A stretch of 64,000 nucleotides of DNA from Bacteroides sp. (GTDB lineage Bacteria > Bacteroidota > Bacteroidia > Bacteroidales > Bacteroidaceae), in contig JAGOOC010000004.1 of NCBI GenBank assembly GCA_017992695.1, positions 40,145 through 104,144 on the forward strand. The letters are read 5' to 3'. Both the position numbers and the translations under genes were made by a program. Shown here piece after piece: positions 1 to 9,029 of this stretch. The stretch's first letter is position 1, and every line of letters begins with the position of its first letter. The notes under the pieces were generated by a model. The model saw only the letters and a list, made by a program, of their open reading frames with translations, was not told the origin of the DNA and searched no databases.

Positions 1-2442
1 AACCGCCACATCGCCCTTTGGCAAAGCCACGGTAAGTATTATAAGAGCGACAAGAACGAATGGGCTTGGCAACGTCCGCGGTTGTTCTGTACCACCGAAG
101 ACCTCTTCACGCAATCATTCCTCCTCCCCTACGTCATCCCGATGTTAGAGCAGTCGGGCGCCAATGTCTTTACGCCTCGCGAGCGAGACACGCAAAAGAA
201 CGAGGTGATTGTGGACAACGACACCAAAGGCAACTCCATCTACCTCGAAATGAAAAGCCGCAAAGCCAACTGGACAACTGCCCCCGTCAGTGGGTTTGCT
301 CAGAAGCAAAGCAGGTATCAGGATGGTGAGAATCCTTTTCTCGCGGGAACGGCACGCTTTGTTCCCACCGAGAAGAAAAAGGACAAAGCTTTTGCCCAAT
401 GGATTCCCACCCTTCCTGCAACGGGAGCGTATGCGGTTTACGTGGCTTACCAAACACTGCCCGGCAGCGTAAGCGATGCCAAATACCTTGTTTTTCACAA
501 AGGAGGGGTAACCGAGTTTCTTGTAAACCAGCAGATAGGCGGTGGCACATGGGTCTACCTGGGTACTTTCGAATTTGACCAAGGCAACAACGACTACGGC
601 ATGGTGGTGCTCAGTAATCAGAGTTCGGAGCGCGGTGTGGTTTGTGCCGATGCTGTTCGCTTTGGAGGCGGCATGGGCAACATTGTCCGAGGTGGCTCGG
701 TAAGCGGATTGCCTCGCTATCTTGAAGGAGCACGTTACTCGGCTCAGTGGAGCGGAATGCCTTACGAGGCGTATGGTGGTCGCAAAGGAGAAAACGACTA
801 TATCGATGATATCAACACGCGGGCCAACAGCATCAACTACCTCTCGGGAGGATCGGTCTACAACCCCAACCAACCGGGGTTAGGTGTTCCGCTCGAAATG
901 GCAATGGCGCTGCACAGCGATGCCGGTAGCAGTAAAACCGATGAAATTATCGGCTCGCTAGGGATCTACACCACCGATACCAACAACGGACAGTTGGCTG
1001 TGGGCGTCGACCGATACGCTTCGCGCGATTTGGTTGATATCACCCTCACGGAGTTACAAAGAGACATACGCTCCAGATTCAAGGTGCCGTGGACACGTCG
1101 AAGTCTATGGGATAGAAATTACAGCGAGACACGACTGCCCGCGATACCCTCTTCAATTGTTGAGCTGCTATCGCACCAGAATTTTGCCGATATGCAGTGT
1201 GGGCACGATCCTAACTTCAAGTTTACCGTAGGCCGCTCGCTCTACAAATCGATTTTGAAGTTTGTTGCCACTCAACACGGCAAAGAGTACGTGGTGCAAC
1301 CTTTGCCTGTGAGCCATTTCGCTATCGAGTTCGGCAAGAAAAAGAATACGTTTGAGCTGAGTTGGCAAGGGGTAGAAGATCCGTTGGAACCTACTGCGCA
1401 TCCCCAAGAGTACGTGGTATATACCCGCATTGGCTATGGGGGTTTCGACAACGGAACCTTGGTAAAGAGGGCCTCGCATACGGTGAAAATAGAACCGGGA
1501 TTGGTGTATTCGTTCAAGGTAACCGCCGTTAACCGTGGGGGTGAAAGCTTCCCCTCGGAGACACTTTCCGCTTACAAGGCTAAGCGCGAAAGCAGCCGTA
1601 TACTGATGGTAAATGGGTTCGACCGCATCTGTGGACCGGCCGTAGTCAACACAGCCACCGAAGCCGGTTTCGATCTGCAAGAAGACCCAGGAGTGCCTTA
1701 CCTTTACAGCACCTCCCTGAGTGGTTCACAAAAAGGGTTCGACCGCAAACAAGCCGGTAAAGAGGGAAAAGGCAGCTTGGGTGACAGTGGAGGTGAACTG
1801 GAGGGGTTGAAAATGGTGGGCAACACCTTTGATTATCCTTTCATTCACGGAAAAGCGATTCAAGCCGCCGGAGGGTTCAGCTTTGTATCGTGCAGCGACG
1901 AGGCAGTTGAAGCAGAGATTGTATCGCTCGAAAGCTATCCCATCGTTGACTACATACTGGGGTTAGAGAAAGAAGATCCTTCGGCACGCAACAATTACAA
2001 GACCTTCTCCTCGCCCATGCAGCGCATCATCACCGCCTATTGTCAATCGGGTGGTAGCATACTGGTAAGTGGTTCATATCTGGGCAGCGACATGAGCTCC
2101 TCGCAAGGCAACCGCGAGTTTACCGAGAATGTGTTGAAATATGGATTTCAAAGTTCATTGACCGACAAGCGCTCGGGACAGATTAATGGCTTGGGGCGCA
2201 CGCTGTCCATTCCACGCATGCCCAACGAGCAATCTTATCCTGTAACCAGCCCCGAGTGCATCGTTCCCGTGGCTCCTGCTTTCTCGGCATTTGCCTATGT
2301 TCCCGGAAATCAAAGCGCAGGCATCGCCTACAAAGGAAGCTATCGTACCTTCGTTCTAGGCTTTCCTTTCGAAAGCATCGAGTCCGATACAGAGCGTGCA
2401 ACGGTAATGGCAGCAATCTTGAGGTTCTTTGATGAAAAATGA
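1..2442 (+). CDS. Golvesin-domain N-acetylmuramoyl-L-alanine amidase ('xanthan lyase' type), 5' end outside window
   Basis: The reading frame is open from base 1, so the N-terminus lies outside the window and the first possible start codon inside (TTG at 82) is not the true start. Codons about 115-220 form a golvesin/xanthan-lyase-like beta domain (pattern FAQWIP..G.Y.VYV to CADAVRFGG). Next comes an amidase_3-like region with the metal-site-like motif ALHSDAG and a later LPAIPSSIVELLSHQN stretch resembling the end of that fold. A fibronectin type III segment follows (..VYTRIGYGGFDNGT to FKVTAVNRGGESFPSE), then a C-terminal Rossmann-like part starting RILMVNGFDR. Such proteins are normally exported and act on peptidoglycan or surface glycans; the 'xanthan lyase' name is historical. 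The domain order is seen directly; catalytic activity is inferred. It ends 80 bases before a promoter-led trio of small genes. Confidence 0.85.
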   Translation, partial: NRHIALWQSHGKYYKSDKNEWAWQRPRLFCTTEDLFTQSFLLPYVIPMLEQSGANVFTPRERDTQKNEVIVDNDTKGNSIYLEMKSRKANWTTAPVSGFAQKQSRYQDGENPFLAGTARFVPTEKKKDKAFAQWIPTLPATGAYAVYVAYQTLPGSVSDAKYLVFHKGGVTEFLVNQQIGGGTWVYLGTFEFDQGNNDYGMVVLSNQSSERGVVCADAVRFGGGMGNIVRGGSVSGLPRYLEGARYSAQWSGMPYEAYGGRKGENDYIDDINTRANSINYLSGGSVYNPNQPGLGVPLEMAMALHSDAGSSKTDEIIGSLGIYTTDTNNGQLAVGVDRYASRDLVDITLTELQRDIRSRFKVPWTRRSLWDRNYSETRLPAIPSSIVELLSHQNFADMQCGHDPNFKFTVGRSLYKSILKFVATQHGKEYVVQPLPVSHFAIEFGKKKNTFELSWQGVEDPLEPTAHPQEYVVYTRIGYGGFDNGTLVKRASHTVKIEPGLVYSFKVTAVNRGGESFPSETLSAYKAKRESSRILMVNGFDRICGPAVVNTATEAGFDLQEDPGVPYLYSTSLSGSQKGFDRKQAGKEGKGSLGDSGGELEGLKMVGNTFDYPFIHGKAIQAAGGFSFVSCSDEAVEAEIVSLESYPIVDYILGLEKEDPSARNNYKTFSSPMQRIITAYCQSGGSILVSGSYLGSDMSSSQGNREFTENVLKYGFQSSLTDKRSGQINGLGRTLSIPRMPNEQSYPVTSPECIVPVAPAFSAFAYVPGNQSAGIAYKGSYRTFVLGFPFESIESDTERATVMAAILRFFDEK

Positions 2443-2483
2443 AAATAAATTCTCTGCAAAGCACTAACTTTCATGAAAAGTTT

Positions 2484-2491
2484 TATCTTTG
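2484..2491 (+). promoter_or_regulatory. Bacteroidetes -7 box for the 2523-3393 trio
   Basis: TATCTTTG matches the TAnnTTTG consensus of the Bacteroidetes housekeeping sigma factor. It lies 31 bases before the ATG at 2523, leaving a leader of roughly 25 bases. A weak -33 partner (CTTTC) lies about 15-20 bases upstream. Confidence 0.65.
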
Positions 2492-2522
2492 CTCCTATTA
2501 ATCATCCTAAAAACTAATAGTC

Positions 2523-2840
2523 ATGTATACTATACAAGCTAATCTCAGCGGGACACGCAGTATCGAGGTATCTGAAGAGAATCTGAAAACCATCGAGAAA
2601 TATGCTCTCTTCCGTCACTTGATAGACAGTAACGGTATCGTAGACGAAGCGGTGCTCGACAAGCTGAAGCTAAACATTCGTTCGCTCATTGCCAGTCAGG
2701 AGGAAGATAGTAAAGACCTGCTCGACCTTTGCATCGACGTTATTTATCATGAAAACATGAAAGCGCTGGGTTTGCAACAACTCATTAAGCTTTACCTTAC
2801 TTGGCTCGTCAATCAAGAAGAAGAAGAGGAGGAGGCATGA
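2523..2840 (+). CDS. Hypothetical protein, first gene of a three-gene overlapping operon
   Basis: A 105-residue, mostly helical, acidic protein that I do not recognise as a named family. It has no signal peptide or membrane segment, so it is probably cytoplasmic. The C-terminus is a run of glutamates after KLYLTWLVNQ. The ATG is placed by the -7 box just upstream. Its TGA overlaps the ATG of the next gene (ATGA at 2837-2840), a sign of translational coupling with the TusA-like protein. Function unknown; tight linkage suggests it works with its two partners. Confidence 0.75.
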   Translation: MYTIQANLSGTRSIEVSEENLKTIEKYALFRHLIDSNGIVDEAVLDKLKLNIRSLIASQEEDSKDLLDLCIDVIYHENMKALGLQQLIKLYLTWLVNQEEEEEEA

Positions 2841-3052
2841 TTACCGTTGACACTCGCGGACAAGCCCCATACAGTCCATTGATTCCAGCTATTATAGCGA
2901 TATGCAAAGCGCCGTCGGGCGAGAGGATAGAGATCATTATGGAGCAACCCGAAGCCTTTCGGGACCTGAAGGAATATCTGTCTGAGCAGGGTATCGGCTT
3001 TCGCGAGATATACGACGGCGAAGAACTAACTTTACAATTTACCGTTTTATGA
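2837..3052 (+). CDS. TusA/SirA-like small protein lacking the active cysteine
   Basis: 71 residues. The upstream in-frame start at 2801 lies inside the previous gene and would add 12 basic residues; the ATG overlapping the previous TGA gives the normal TusA length. The N-terminus VDTRGQAPYSPL follows the TusA pattern (LDxxGLxCPxP), but the sulfur-carrying Cys is Pro11 and the next Pro is Tyr12; only the last Pro (14) is kept. The rest fits the alpha/beta TusA fold (a strand around ERIEIIM, a helix around PEAFRDLKEYLSEQG, then FREI and LQFTV strands). Classical sulfur relay through this site is therefore not expected; a binding or regulatory role is more likely. Its TGA overlaps the next ATG. 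The fold call is moderately sure, the function unknown. Confidence 0.7.
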   Translation: MITVDTRGQAPYSPLIPAIIAICKAPSGERIEIIMEQPEAFRDLKEYLSEQGIGFREIYDGEELTLQFTVL

Positions 3053-3393
3053 CCGAGATTCAACAACAACTCAAAGAATTATCTGGAGCGGAGACCCGCA
3101 AAATAAACAGCATATACGGTAGCATAGACAAGTTCTATGCTACCGTATATCTCATTGCGCGCAATGAACATCAGTGCCAAAACATGTCGGTTCCCGGTGC
3201 CGAACAACGGTTAAAAACCATTCGCGCCTACCAAGGCATGATTCGATTTATGCTCGACGAGCTCTCGCTCAATGGAAAAGATATACTCGAGGCCACTGCC
3301 AGCGACTACTTGGAAGACTTTGTGAACTTCCGCGAGCAAGATTTCGGGCTCACCGATGAGGAATTCATAGCCATTATTAAGCGTATCGGTTAA
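3049..3393 (+). CDS. Hypothetical protein, third gene of the trio
   Basis: 114 residues, predicted mainly alpha-helical and soluble; not recognised. It starts at an ATG overlapping the stop of the TusA-like gene (ATGA, 3049-3052), so all three genes share one message and probably one function. No cysteine motif or signal peptide is visible beyond the single Cys in EHQCQNM. It ends 30 bases before ygiQ, which has its own -7 box. Confidence 0.72.
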   Translation: MTEIQQQLKELSGAETRKINSIYGSIDKFYATVYLIARNEHQCQNMSVPGAEQRLKTIRAYQGMIRFMLDELSLNGKDILEATASDYLEDFVNFREQDFGLTDEEFIAIIKRIG

Positions 3394-3411
3394 TCTGCGA
3401 AATTTTATCCG

Positions 3412-3419
3412 TATCTTTG
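3412..3419 (+). promoter_or_regulatory. -7 box immediately before ygiQ; possible leaderless start
   Basis: TATCTTTG ends only 4 bases before the ATG at 3424. With usual spacing the transcription start would fall on or within a few bases of the ATG, so this promoter would give a leaderless message. Ribosome binding on readthrough from the trio remains possible. Confidence 0.55.
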
Positions 3420-3423
3420 CGGC

Positions 3424-5286
3424 ATGAAAGAGTATCGATTAACTGACTGGTTACCCACCAGCAAGAAAGAAGTGGAGCTCCGTGGATGGAGCGAACTTGA
3501 TGTAATTCTGTTCAGTGGCGACGCCTACGTTGACCATCCCTCTTTTGGTGCGGCTGTGATAGGTCGTATCCTCGAATCTTTGGGACTACGGGTAGCCATC
3601 GTGCCACAACCTAACTGGAGAGACGACCTGCGCGACTTCAAGAAACTGGGGCGTCCACGCCTCTTCTTCGGCATATCGGCCGGTTGCATGGACTCGATGG
3701 TGAACAAATACACAGCCAACAAACGCTTGCGTAGTGAAGATGCCTACACCCCAGACGGGCGACCGGACATGCGCCCCGAATACCCCTCTATTATTTACAG
3801 TCAGATTTTGAAGCAGCTCTATCCCGATGTACCCGTGGTGCTGGGGGGTATTGAGGCAAGTATGCGCCGCTTGTCGCACTACGATTACTGGCAAGATAAG
3901 GTACAGAGAAGCATTCTCTGTGATAGTGGTGCCGATCTATTGATCTATGGTATGGGCGAGAAACCCATCACCGAACTGGTGGAACGACTTGTGAGTAAAG
4001 GAAAACCGATTCTGAGTCACGAATTGCCTACCGATATTCCACAAACCGCCTTCCTTTCTACAACTGAGGCTCTGCCCGAGCTGCTCTCTGAATCACTGCC
4101 CGGGCTGCTCCCGGTCGAGACGATCACACTCTACTCGCACGAAGCGTGCCTGAAAGATAAAAATAAACAGGCAGCAAACTTCCGACACATCGAAGAGGAG
4201 TCAAATAGCTATGCGGCCGGCCGCATTACGCAGCAGGTGGGCGAAGAGGTAGTGGTGGTGAACCCACCTTACCCACCCATGAGCGAGGCAGAACTAGATC
4301 GCTCGTTCGACCTTCCCTATACGCGCTTGCCACACCCCAAATACAAAGGTAAGCGCATCCCGGCTTACGACATGATTAAGTTCTCAGTCAACATCCATCG
4401 TGGATGTTTTGGCGGTTGCGCCTTTTGCACCATCTCGGCCCACCAAGGCAAGTTCATTGTGAGCCGCAGCAAAGAGAGCATCCTCAAAGAGGTGAAAGAG
4501 GTGATTCAACTGCCCGATTTCAAGGGTTACCTCAGCGATCTGGGTGGCCCATCGGCCAACATGTACAGGATGGGTGGAAAAGACGAATCCATTTGCAAGA
4601 AGTGCAAACGCCCCTCGTGCATTCATCCCAAGGTGTGTGCCAACCTCGATACCAACCATCGCCCGCTGCTCGATATCTACTATGCTGTCGATGCGCTGCC
4701 GGGAATCAAGAAATCATTCATCGGTAGCGGTGTGCGCTATGACTTGCTGCTGCATCAAAGCAAAGATGCAGCTGTAAACCGCAGTGCGGCCGAATATACG
4801 CGCGAGCTGATCGCTAACCACGTGAGCGGACGGCTCAAGGTAGCGCCCGAACATACCAGCGACCGCGTGTTGAATATCATGCGCAAACCCTCGTTCAACC
4901 AGTTTAGCGAGTTCAAACAACAGTTCGACCGCATCAATCGCGAACTGAACCTGCGTCAACAACTCATTCCTTACTTTATCTCCAGCCACCCGGGTTGCAA
5001 GGAGGAGGACATGGCCGAACTGGCTGTGCTCACCAAGCGACTCGATTTTCACTTGGAGCAAGTGCAAGACTTCACCCCTACCCCCATGACGGTAGCCACC
5101 GAAGCCTGGTACACCGGATTTCATCCGTACACCCTCGAACCCATCTACAGTGCCCGAACACAACGAGAGAAGTTGGCGCAACGGCAGTTCTTCTTCTGGT
5201 ACAAACCCGAAGAGCGACGCAACATCATCAATGAACTGCAACGCATCGGACGTGAAGATTTAATCAATAAGCTCTACGGTAAATAA
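3424..5286 (+). CDS. ygiQ: YgiQ family radical SAM protein
   Basis: 620 residues, close to the usual length of YgiQ/UPF0313 proteins. The N-terminal part carries the family blocks LFSGDAYVDHPSFGAAVIGR and VVLGGIEASMRR, which resemble a B12-binding-like N domain. The radical SAM cluster motif CX3CX2C is at Cys328, Cys332 and Cys335 (RGCFGGCAFC). A further cysteine group (CKKCKRPSC) lies about residues 392-400. The family cleaves S-adenosylmethionine reductively, but the physiological substrate is not established. Almost no 5' leader is left after the -7 box. tilS follows after 28 bases on the same strand. Confidence 0.93.
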   Translation: MKEYRLTDWLPTSKKEVELRGWSELDVILFSGDAYVDHPSFGAAVIGRILESLGLRVAIVPQPNWRDDLRDFKKLGRPRLFFGISAGCMDSMVNKYTANKRLRSEDAYTPDGRPDMRPEYPSIIYSQILKQLYPDVPVVLGGIEASMRRLSHYDYWQDKVQRSILCDSGADLLIYGMGEKPITELVERLVSKGKPILSHELPTDIPQTAFLSTTEALPELLSESLPGLLPVETITLYSHEACLKDKNKQAANFRHIEEESNSYAAGRITQQVGEEVVVVNPPYPPMSEAELDRSFDLPYTRLPHPKYKGKRIPAYDMIKFSVNIHRGCFGGCAFCTISAHQGKFIVSRSKESILKEVKEVIQLPDFKGYLSDLGGPSANMYRMGGKDESICKKCKRPSCIHPKVCANLDTNHRPLLDIYYAVDALPGIKKSFIGSGVRYDLLLHQSKDAAVNRSAAEYTRELIANHVSGRLKVAPEHTSDRVLNIMRKPSFNQFSEFKQQFDRINRELNLRQQLIPYFISSHPGCKEEDMAELAVLTKRLDFHLEQVQDFTPTPMTVATEAWYTGFHPYTLEPIYSARTQREKLAQRQFFFWYKPEERRNIINELQRIGREDLINKLYGK

Positions 5287-5314
5287 AAGCACGTACTCTT
5301 GATCACTTTGCACT

Positions 5315-6604
5315 ATGATTCAACATCGCATAACCCAATACATTAAGAAGGAGAACTTATTCAACACATCGGATAAGGTTCTCGTAGCCCTGAGCGGTGG
5401 TGCCGACTCGGTAGCTTTGTTGCGTTTGTTAATCTCCATGGGCTATTGGTGCGAAGCGGCACACTGCAACTTTCACTTGCGTGGCGACGAGTCGGACAGA
5501 GACGAAGCCTTCGTTCGCCAACTCTGCACCGAACAAGCAATTCCCCTTCACAGCATACACTTCGATACCCTTGCGTATGCCGAGGAAAAACGCATCTCGA
5601 TTGAAATGGCGGCGCGCGAACTGCGCTATGAATGGTTCGCGAAGATTAAAGCCGAAAGCAAAGCCACTGTCATTGCTGTAGCCCATCACCAAGACGATAG
5701 CGTAGAGACCCTATTATTGAATTTGATTCGCGGAACAGGCATCAACGGACTGCTGGGCATACGCCCTCGCAACGGCGATGTGGTTCGTCCGCTACTCTGC
5801 ATCAACCGACAAGAGGTGCTGGATTACCTCAGCAGCATTCACCAAGATTACGTAACCGACAGTAGCAACTTACACGACGAGTACACCCGCAATAAAATAC
5901 GCCTAAACCTCCTACCCTTGATGCAAGAGATTAACCCTTCGGTAAAAGAGAGCATCATGGACACGTGCAGCCACCTGAACGAGGCCGCTCTGGTCTACAA
6001 CAAAGGCATGGAAGAGGGTAAGAAACGAGTATGGACAGCGCAAGGCATCTGTATAAAATCCTTGTTGAACGAACCTGCACCCAGTGCGTTGCTGTTTGAA
6101 ATAGTCTATCCGCTAGGCTTTAACTCAGCACAAGTAAAAGACATACTTGCCTCGCTTACGGGGCAATCGGGCAAGCAGTTTCAAAGCAAAGCGTGGCGCA
6201 TCATCAAAGACCGGGAGTGGCTGCTGATCGAAAAACGAAGAGAAGAGGAAAAGGGATGCCTCCCTACTTTCGAGCTCGAAAGGGAGGAGTTTGCATCCAC
6301 CTCAGCGTTCGTCATTCCGCGCGAAAAAGAGGTGGCTTGCTTTGATGCCGACAAACTGAAAGGCGAACTCAGCATCCGTTTGTGGCAGCCGGGAGATTGC
6401 TTTGTTCCGTTTGGCATGAAGGGCAGAAAGCGCGTAAGCGACTACCTGACCGATCGCAAATTCTCCATCGCCCAAAAGGATCGGCAGTGGGTGCTTTGCT
6501 GCAACGACCAGATAGCGTGGTTGATAGGTGAACGCACCGACAACCGATTTCGAATAGATGAAGAGACGAAAAACATCGTGCTCTTTCGATTGAAGCGCAA
6601 CTGA
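5315..6604 (+). CDS. tilS: tRNA(Ile)-lysidine synthetase
   Basis: 429 residues. The N-terminal PP-loop ATPase motif SGGADS is at residues 27-32, followed by family blocks [15 protein letters not shown] and [15 protein letters not shown]. The C-terminal part has the TilS substrate-binding region ([16 protein letters not shown] near residues 352-367). The enzyme attaches lysine to C34 of tRNA-Ile(CAU), so it is read as essential. It lies downstream of ygiQ and converges on the symporter gene; no clear hairpin terminator is seen in the 64-base gap. Confidence 0.96.
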   Translation: MIQHRITQYIKKENLFNTSDKVLVALSGGADSVALLRLLISMGYWCEAAHCNFHLRGDESDRDEAFVRQLCTEQAIPLHSIHFDTLAYAEEKRISIEMAARELRYEWFAKIKAESKATVIAVAHHQDDSVETLLLNLIRGTGINGLLGIRPRNGDVVRPLLCINRQEVLDYLSSIHQDYVTDSSNLHDEYTRNKIRLNLLPLMQEINPSVKESIMDTCSHLNEAALVYNKGMEEGKKRVWTAQGICIKSLLNEPAPSALLFEIVYPLGFNSAQVKDILASLTGQSGKQFQSKAWRIIKDREWLLIEKRREEEKGCLPTFELEREEFASTSAFVIPREKEVACFDADKLKGELSIRLWQPGDCFVPFGMKGRKRVSDYLTDRKFSIAQKDRQWVLCCNDQIAWLIGERTDNRFRIDEETKNIVLFRLKRN

Positions 6605-6668
6605 AGTGCATTTAAATTATAACTAAAGCGCAGCAGAAGTGCATTTGAAACGTTTCTAAGCAGTAATC

Positions 6669-8216
6669 TTACAATCGCTTGGTCAAAAGACTCACCACCA
6701 CCAAAGCTAGCACCGACAGCGGAAGCGCAAACAAAATAGGATCAATTACGGGAAAGGGGTAGGCTTCAATCAACACATCGCGACCAAAGAGTGCCCGACA
6801 AATACCCATAGCAGCTGACTCTTTCTCATGCAGAAAGACCAGCGCAAAGACGCTTGCCAAACTGCCTGCCCAAAGACTCGCCAAGGCCCCTTGTCGCGTA
6901 GCTCCTTTCCAATAGAGTGCACTGAAGTAAGCCGGTAAGAAGGCTGCCGCACAAATACCCATGAAGATAGCCGTTCCTCGAGCAATGATATCGTTGGGCA
7001 ACATGTAGCAAATCACATAACTCACCAAGATGGAGACAAGCACACCGAGACGAATCACATTCGTGAGCTTGTTGCGTGAACGCGGCTTGTAAGTGCCGTA
7101 GATATCTGACCCTGCCGCAGCACCCATCGTGTGGAACTGCGAACTGAGCGTTGACATGCTGGCAGAGAGTATGCAAAGCATAAAGAGTGCTGAAAACCAA
7201 TCGGGCATGGCTTTTTTGATAAAATAAGGAATAATTTTGTCCATATCCTTAACTACATCGGTGGCCACTGCTCCTTCGGTTTTCAAGAAGTAAAGATTGC
7301 TCAGTGCACCTGCATGATAAATGGCTCCCACGGTAATAATCAAAAACACACACCCGATGAGTACTCCCCGATTGAGTTGCTTGCTGCTCTCAACTGTCAT
7401 GAAGCGAACCACCAGTTGCGGCTGCGCCAAGCAACCGATGCCCACCCCCAAAATCAGCGAAGTAACCAACGTATACCACTGTGGAGAGCCTGTAACAGGC
7501 ATGGCTGTCCACCCTTGATGCCCCATAGCTTTAAACTTCTCGGGCACAAGCGGCGCGATATCGGTCAGGGCTTGGTTGGCTTCAGTAAAATTCATACCAA
7601 GCACCTGATAAAGAGAGAACAACAGAAAAAGCATGCAAACAAACATGATGACTCCTTGCAACGCATCGGTGTACATCACCCCTTTCATTCCGCCGGCAAT
7701 AACGTAAGCGGCAATCACTAAAGTAAAAATGAGTAATGATATGTTGAATTCGATTTGAAAAATCTGCTCGATGAATACAGCCCCTCCTTTCATCACTACG
7801 GCAGCATAAAGCGGCATACCCAAAAAGATAATAGCAGCGATGAAAACTTGTATGCTGCGCGAACGGTAGTACCTGCCCAACAGTTGAGGAAAGGTACTGA
7901 CATTGAGTTTGACCCCCATGCGCCTGGTGCGCAGGCCAAAGAAGATGAACGCAATGATTACGCCCACAAACATATTGAGGAAACAGAGCCACTGTATACC
8001 CATACCGAAAGCGGCAGCCACCCCACCAAAACCTACAATGGCAGAGGCAGAAATAAACGTAGCACCATAAGAGAGTGCCATCACAATAGGGTTCATCTGT
8101 CGGCCCCCCACCAAGTAATCGCTGGCAGAGGTCGTCTTCTTATATCCCAAAAAGCCAAGGTAGGCCAGTGATAGCAGGTAAGCTATCACAATGAGGCCAA
8201 GAGTGAATGTGTTCAT
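6669..8216 (-). CDS. Sodium:solute symporter (SSS family)
   Basis: 515 residues from the ATG at 8216. The longer in-frame start (8285) was rejected because it lies inside the small upstream gene and adds a basic, non-membrane extension. Many hydrophobic segments give the LeuT-like SSS layout of about 13 helices; family blocks include LVGGRQMNP, ISASAIVGFGG, VIAGGMKGVMYTDALQG and SASMSTLSSQFHTMG. Substrate cannot be told from sequence; homologues move sugars, amino acids or carboxylates with sodium. The start ATG overlaps the TGA of the 41-residue accessory gene. Confidence 0.9.
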   Translation of the reverse strand: MNTFTLGLIVIAYLLSLAYLGFLGYKKTTSASDYLVGGRQMNPIVMALSYGATFISASAIVGFGGVAAAFGMGIQWLCFLNMFVGVIIAFIFFGLRTRRMGVKLNVSTFPQLLGRYYRSRSIQVFIAAIIFLGMPLYAAVVMKGGAVFIEQIFQIEFNISLLIFTLVIAAYVIAGGMKGVMYTDALQGVIMFVCMLFLLFSLYQVLGMNFTEANQALTDIAPLVPEKFKAMGHQGWTAMPVTGSPQWYTLVTSLILGVGIGCLAQPQLVVRFMTVESSKQLNRGVLIGCVFLIITVGAIYHAGALSNLYFLKTEGAVATDVVKDMDKIIPYFIKKAMPDWFSALFMLCILSASMSTLSSQFHTMGAAAGSDIYGTYKPRSRNKLTNVIRLGVLVSILVSYVICYMLPNDIIARGTAIFMGICAAAFLPAYFSALYWKGATRQGALASLWAGSLASVFALVFLHEKESAAMGICRALFGRDVLIEAYPFPVIDPILFALPLSVLALVVVSLLTKRL

Positions 8217-8338
8217 GGTGTTTTGTCTTTTTCGTCGTCTTTGTTCCAATACTTCCAGCCGAACCATGCGGCAAACAGTACACACAATACCGAAAGCAGA
8301 TACGGTAAAATGATAAATGGATCATTTATTCCAAACAT
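8213..8338 (-). CDS. Symporter small accessory protein (41 residues)
   Basis: A short reading frame starting MFGINDPFII. One hydrophobic helix (about residues 8-25) is followed by aromatic residues (WFGWKYW) and a charged tail (NKDDEKDKTP), typical of one-span subunits. Its TGA overlaps the symporter ATG (CCATGA), so the two are translationally coupled. Such small proteins are known beside SSS symporters in Bacteroidetes under the name symporter small accessory protein. A promoter lies just upstream. Role, by inference: assembly or stability of the carrier in the inner membrane. Confidence 0.8.
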   Translation of the reverse strand: MFGINDPFIILPYLLSVLCVLFAAWFGWKYWNKDDEKDKTP

Positions 8339-8369
8339 TTTTGCTATTAGATATAGATTAATAATAGTG

Positions 8370-8399
8370 CAAATGTAAGCAAATTAACGAAAACACAAA
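8370..8399 (-). promoter_or_regulatory. Promoter of the symporter operon
   Basis: Reading the minus strand: TTTG (8399-8396), an 18-base spacer, then TACATTTG (8377-8370), a good match to the Bacteroidetes consensus. The accessory-gene ATG is 31 bases further on. Confidence 0.7.
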
Positions 8400-8411
8400 A
8401 CAAAAAGCTCA

Positions 8412-9002
8412 TTAAAACTGCTCGTAGTGTATCTTATTCTCGTCAAACTTCTGTTTGGGTTGCTCAGTGGTAGCAGGATAGCCGAATGGAATGACACAAA
8501 GTGGCAAAATGTGTGCAGGCATATTGGTAAATCGACGTACTACAGACATTCTGTCTTCATACGGATAAGCGGCTGTCCACACGGCACCTAAACCAAGGCT
8601 TTCGGCTGCCAACAGAATATTTTGCGTAGCTGCCGAACAGTCGAGATACCAATAGGAAGATTGAGCAGAGTCGCCACATACTACAATGGCTTGTCGTACC
8701 TGTTTCAACATCTTGGCATAAGGCAGAGCGGTTGCCATAGAATCGAGCGTTGCACGGTCGGTAATCACCACAAACTCCCACGGGCGCAAGTCTCTGCCCG
8801 TAGGTGCTGCCATGCCGGCACGTAGCATCCAATCAATCTTCTCTTTCTCAACCCCTTTATCCAAATAGCTACGCACGCTCTTACGTGCAAAAATATTATC
8901 CAAAGCAGCGTTGGCAGAAGTGGCTTTCTCACCTTGCGGAGAAGCGGAACAGGCAACCAAAAGCGTTGCCACTAAAAGCGATAATAAAAGATTTTTTTTC
9001 AT
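8412..9002 (-). CDS. Nitroreductase-family lipoprotein
   Basis: 196 residues from the ATG at 9002; the earlier start at 9029 adds nine residues ahead of a clear signal. The N-terminus MKKNLLLSLLVATLLVAC ends in a lipobox (LVAC), so the protein is probably lipid-anchored outside the cytoplasmic membrane. The mature part is a nitroreductase fold: FARKSVRSY (FMN phosphate region), AAPTGRDLRPWEFVVIT, AATQNILLAAESLGLGAVW, and a late IPFGYP. Members reduce nitro groups, flavins or quinones with NAD(P)H. An exported, lipid-anchored version is unusual relative to cytosolic NfsA/B but occurs in Bacteroidetes. It follows metH by 27 bases. Confidence 0.88.
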   Translation of the reverse strand: MKKNLLLSLLVATLLVACSASPQGEKATSANAALDNIFARKSVRSYLDKGVEKEKIDWMLRAGMAAPTGRDLRPWEFVVITDRATLDSMATALPYAKMLKQVRQAIVVCGDSAQSSYWYLDCSAATQNILLAAESLGLGAVWTAAYPYEDRMSVVRRFTNMPAHILPLCVIPFGYPATTEQPKQKFDENKIHYEQF

Positions 9003-9029
9003 GTGATTTATTGTTAGTGATGTAAACAC

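Noticed and set aside
145-873. 242-residue minus-strand frame inside the amidase gene
   Set aside because: Opposite a clear golvesin/amidase coding region; composition is that of a reverse-complement shadow.
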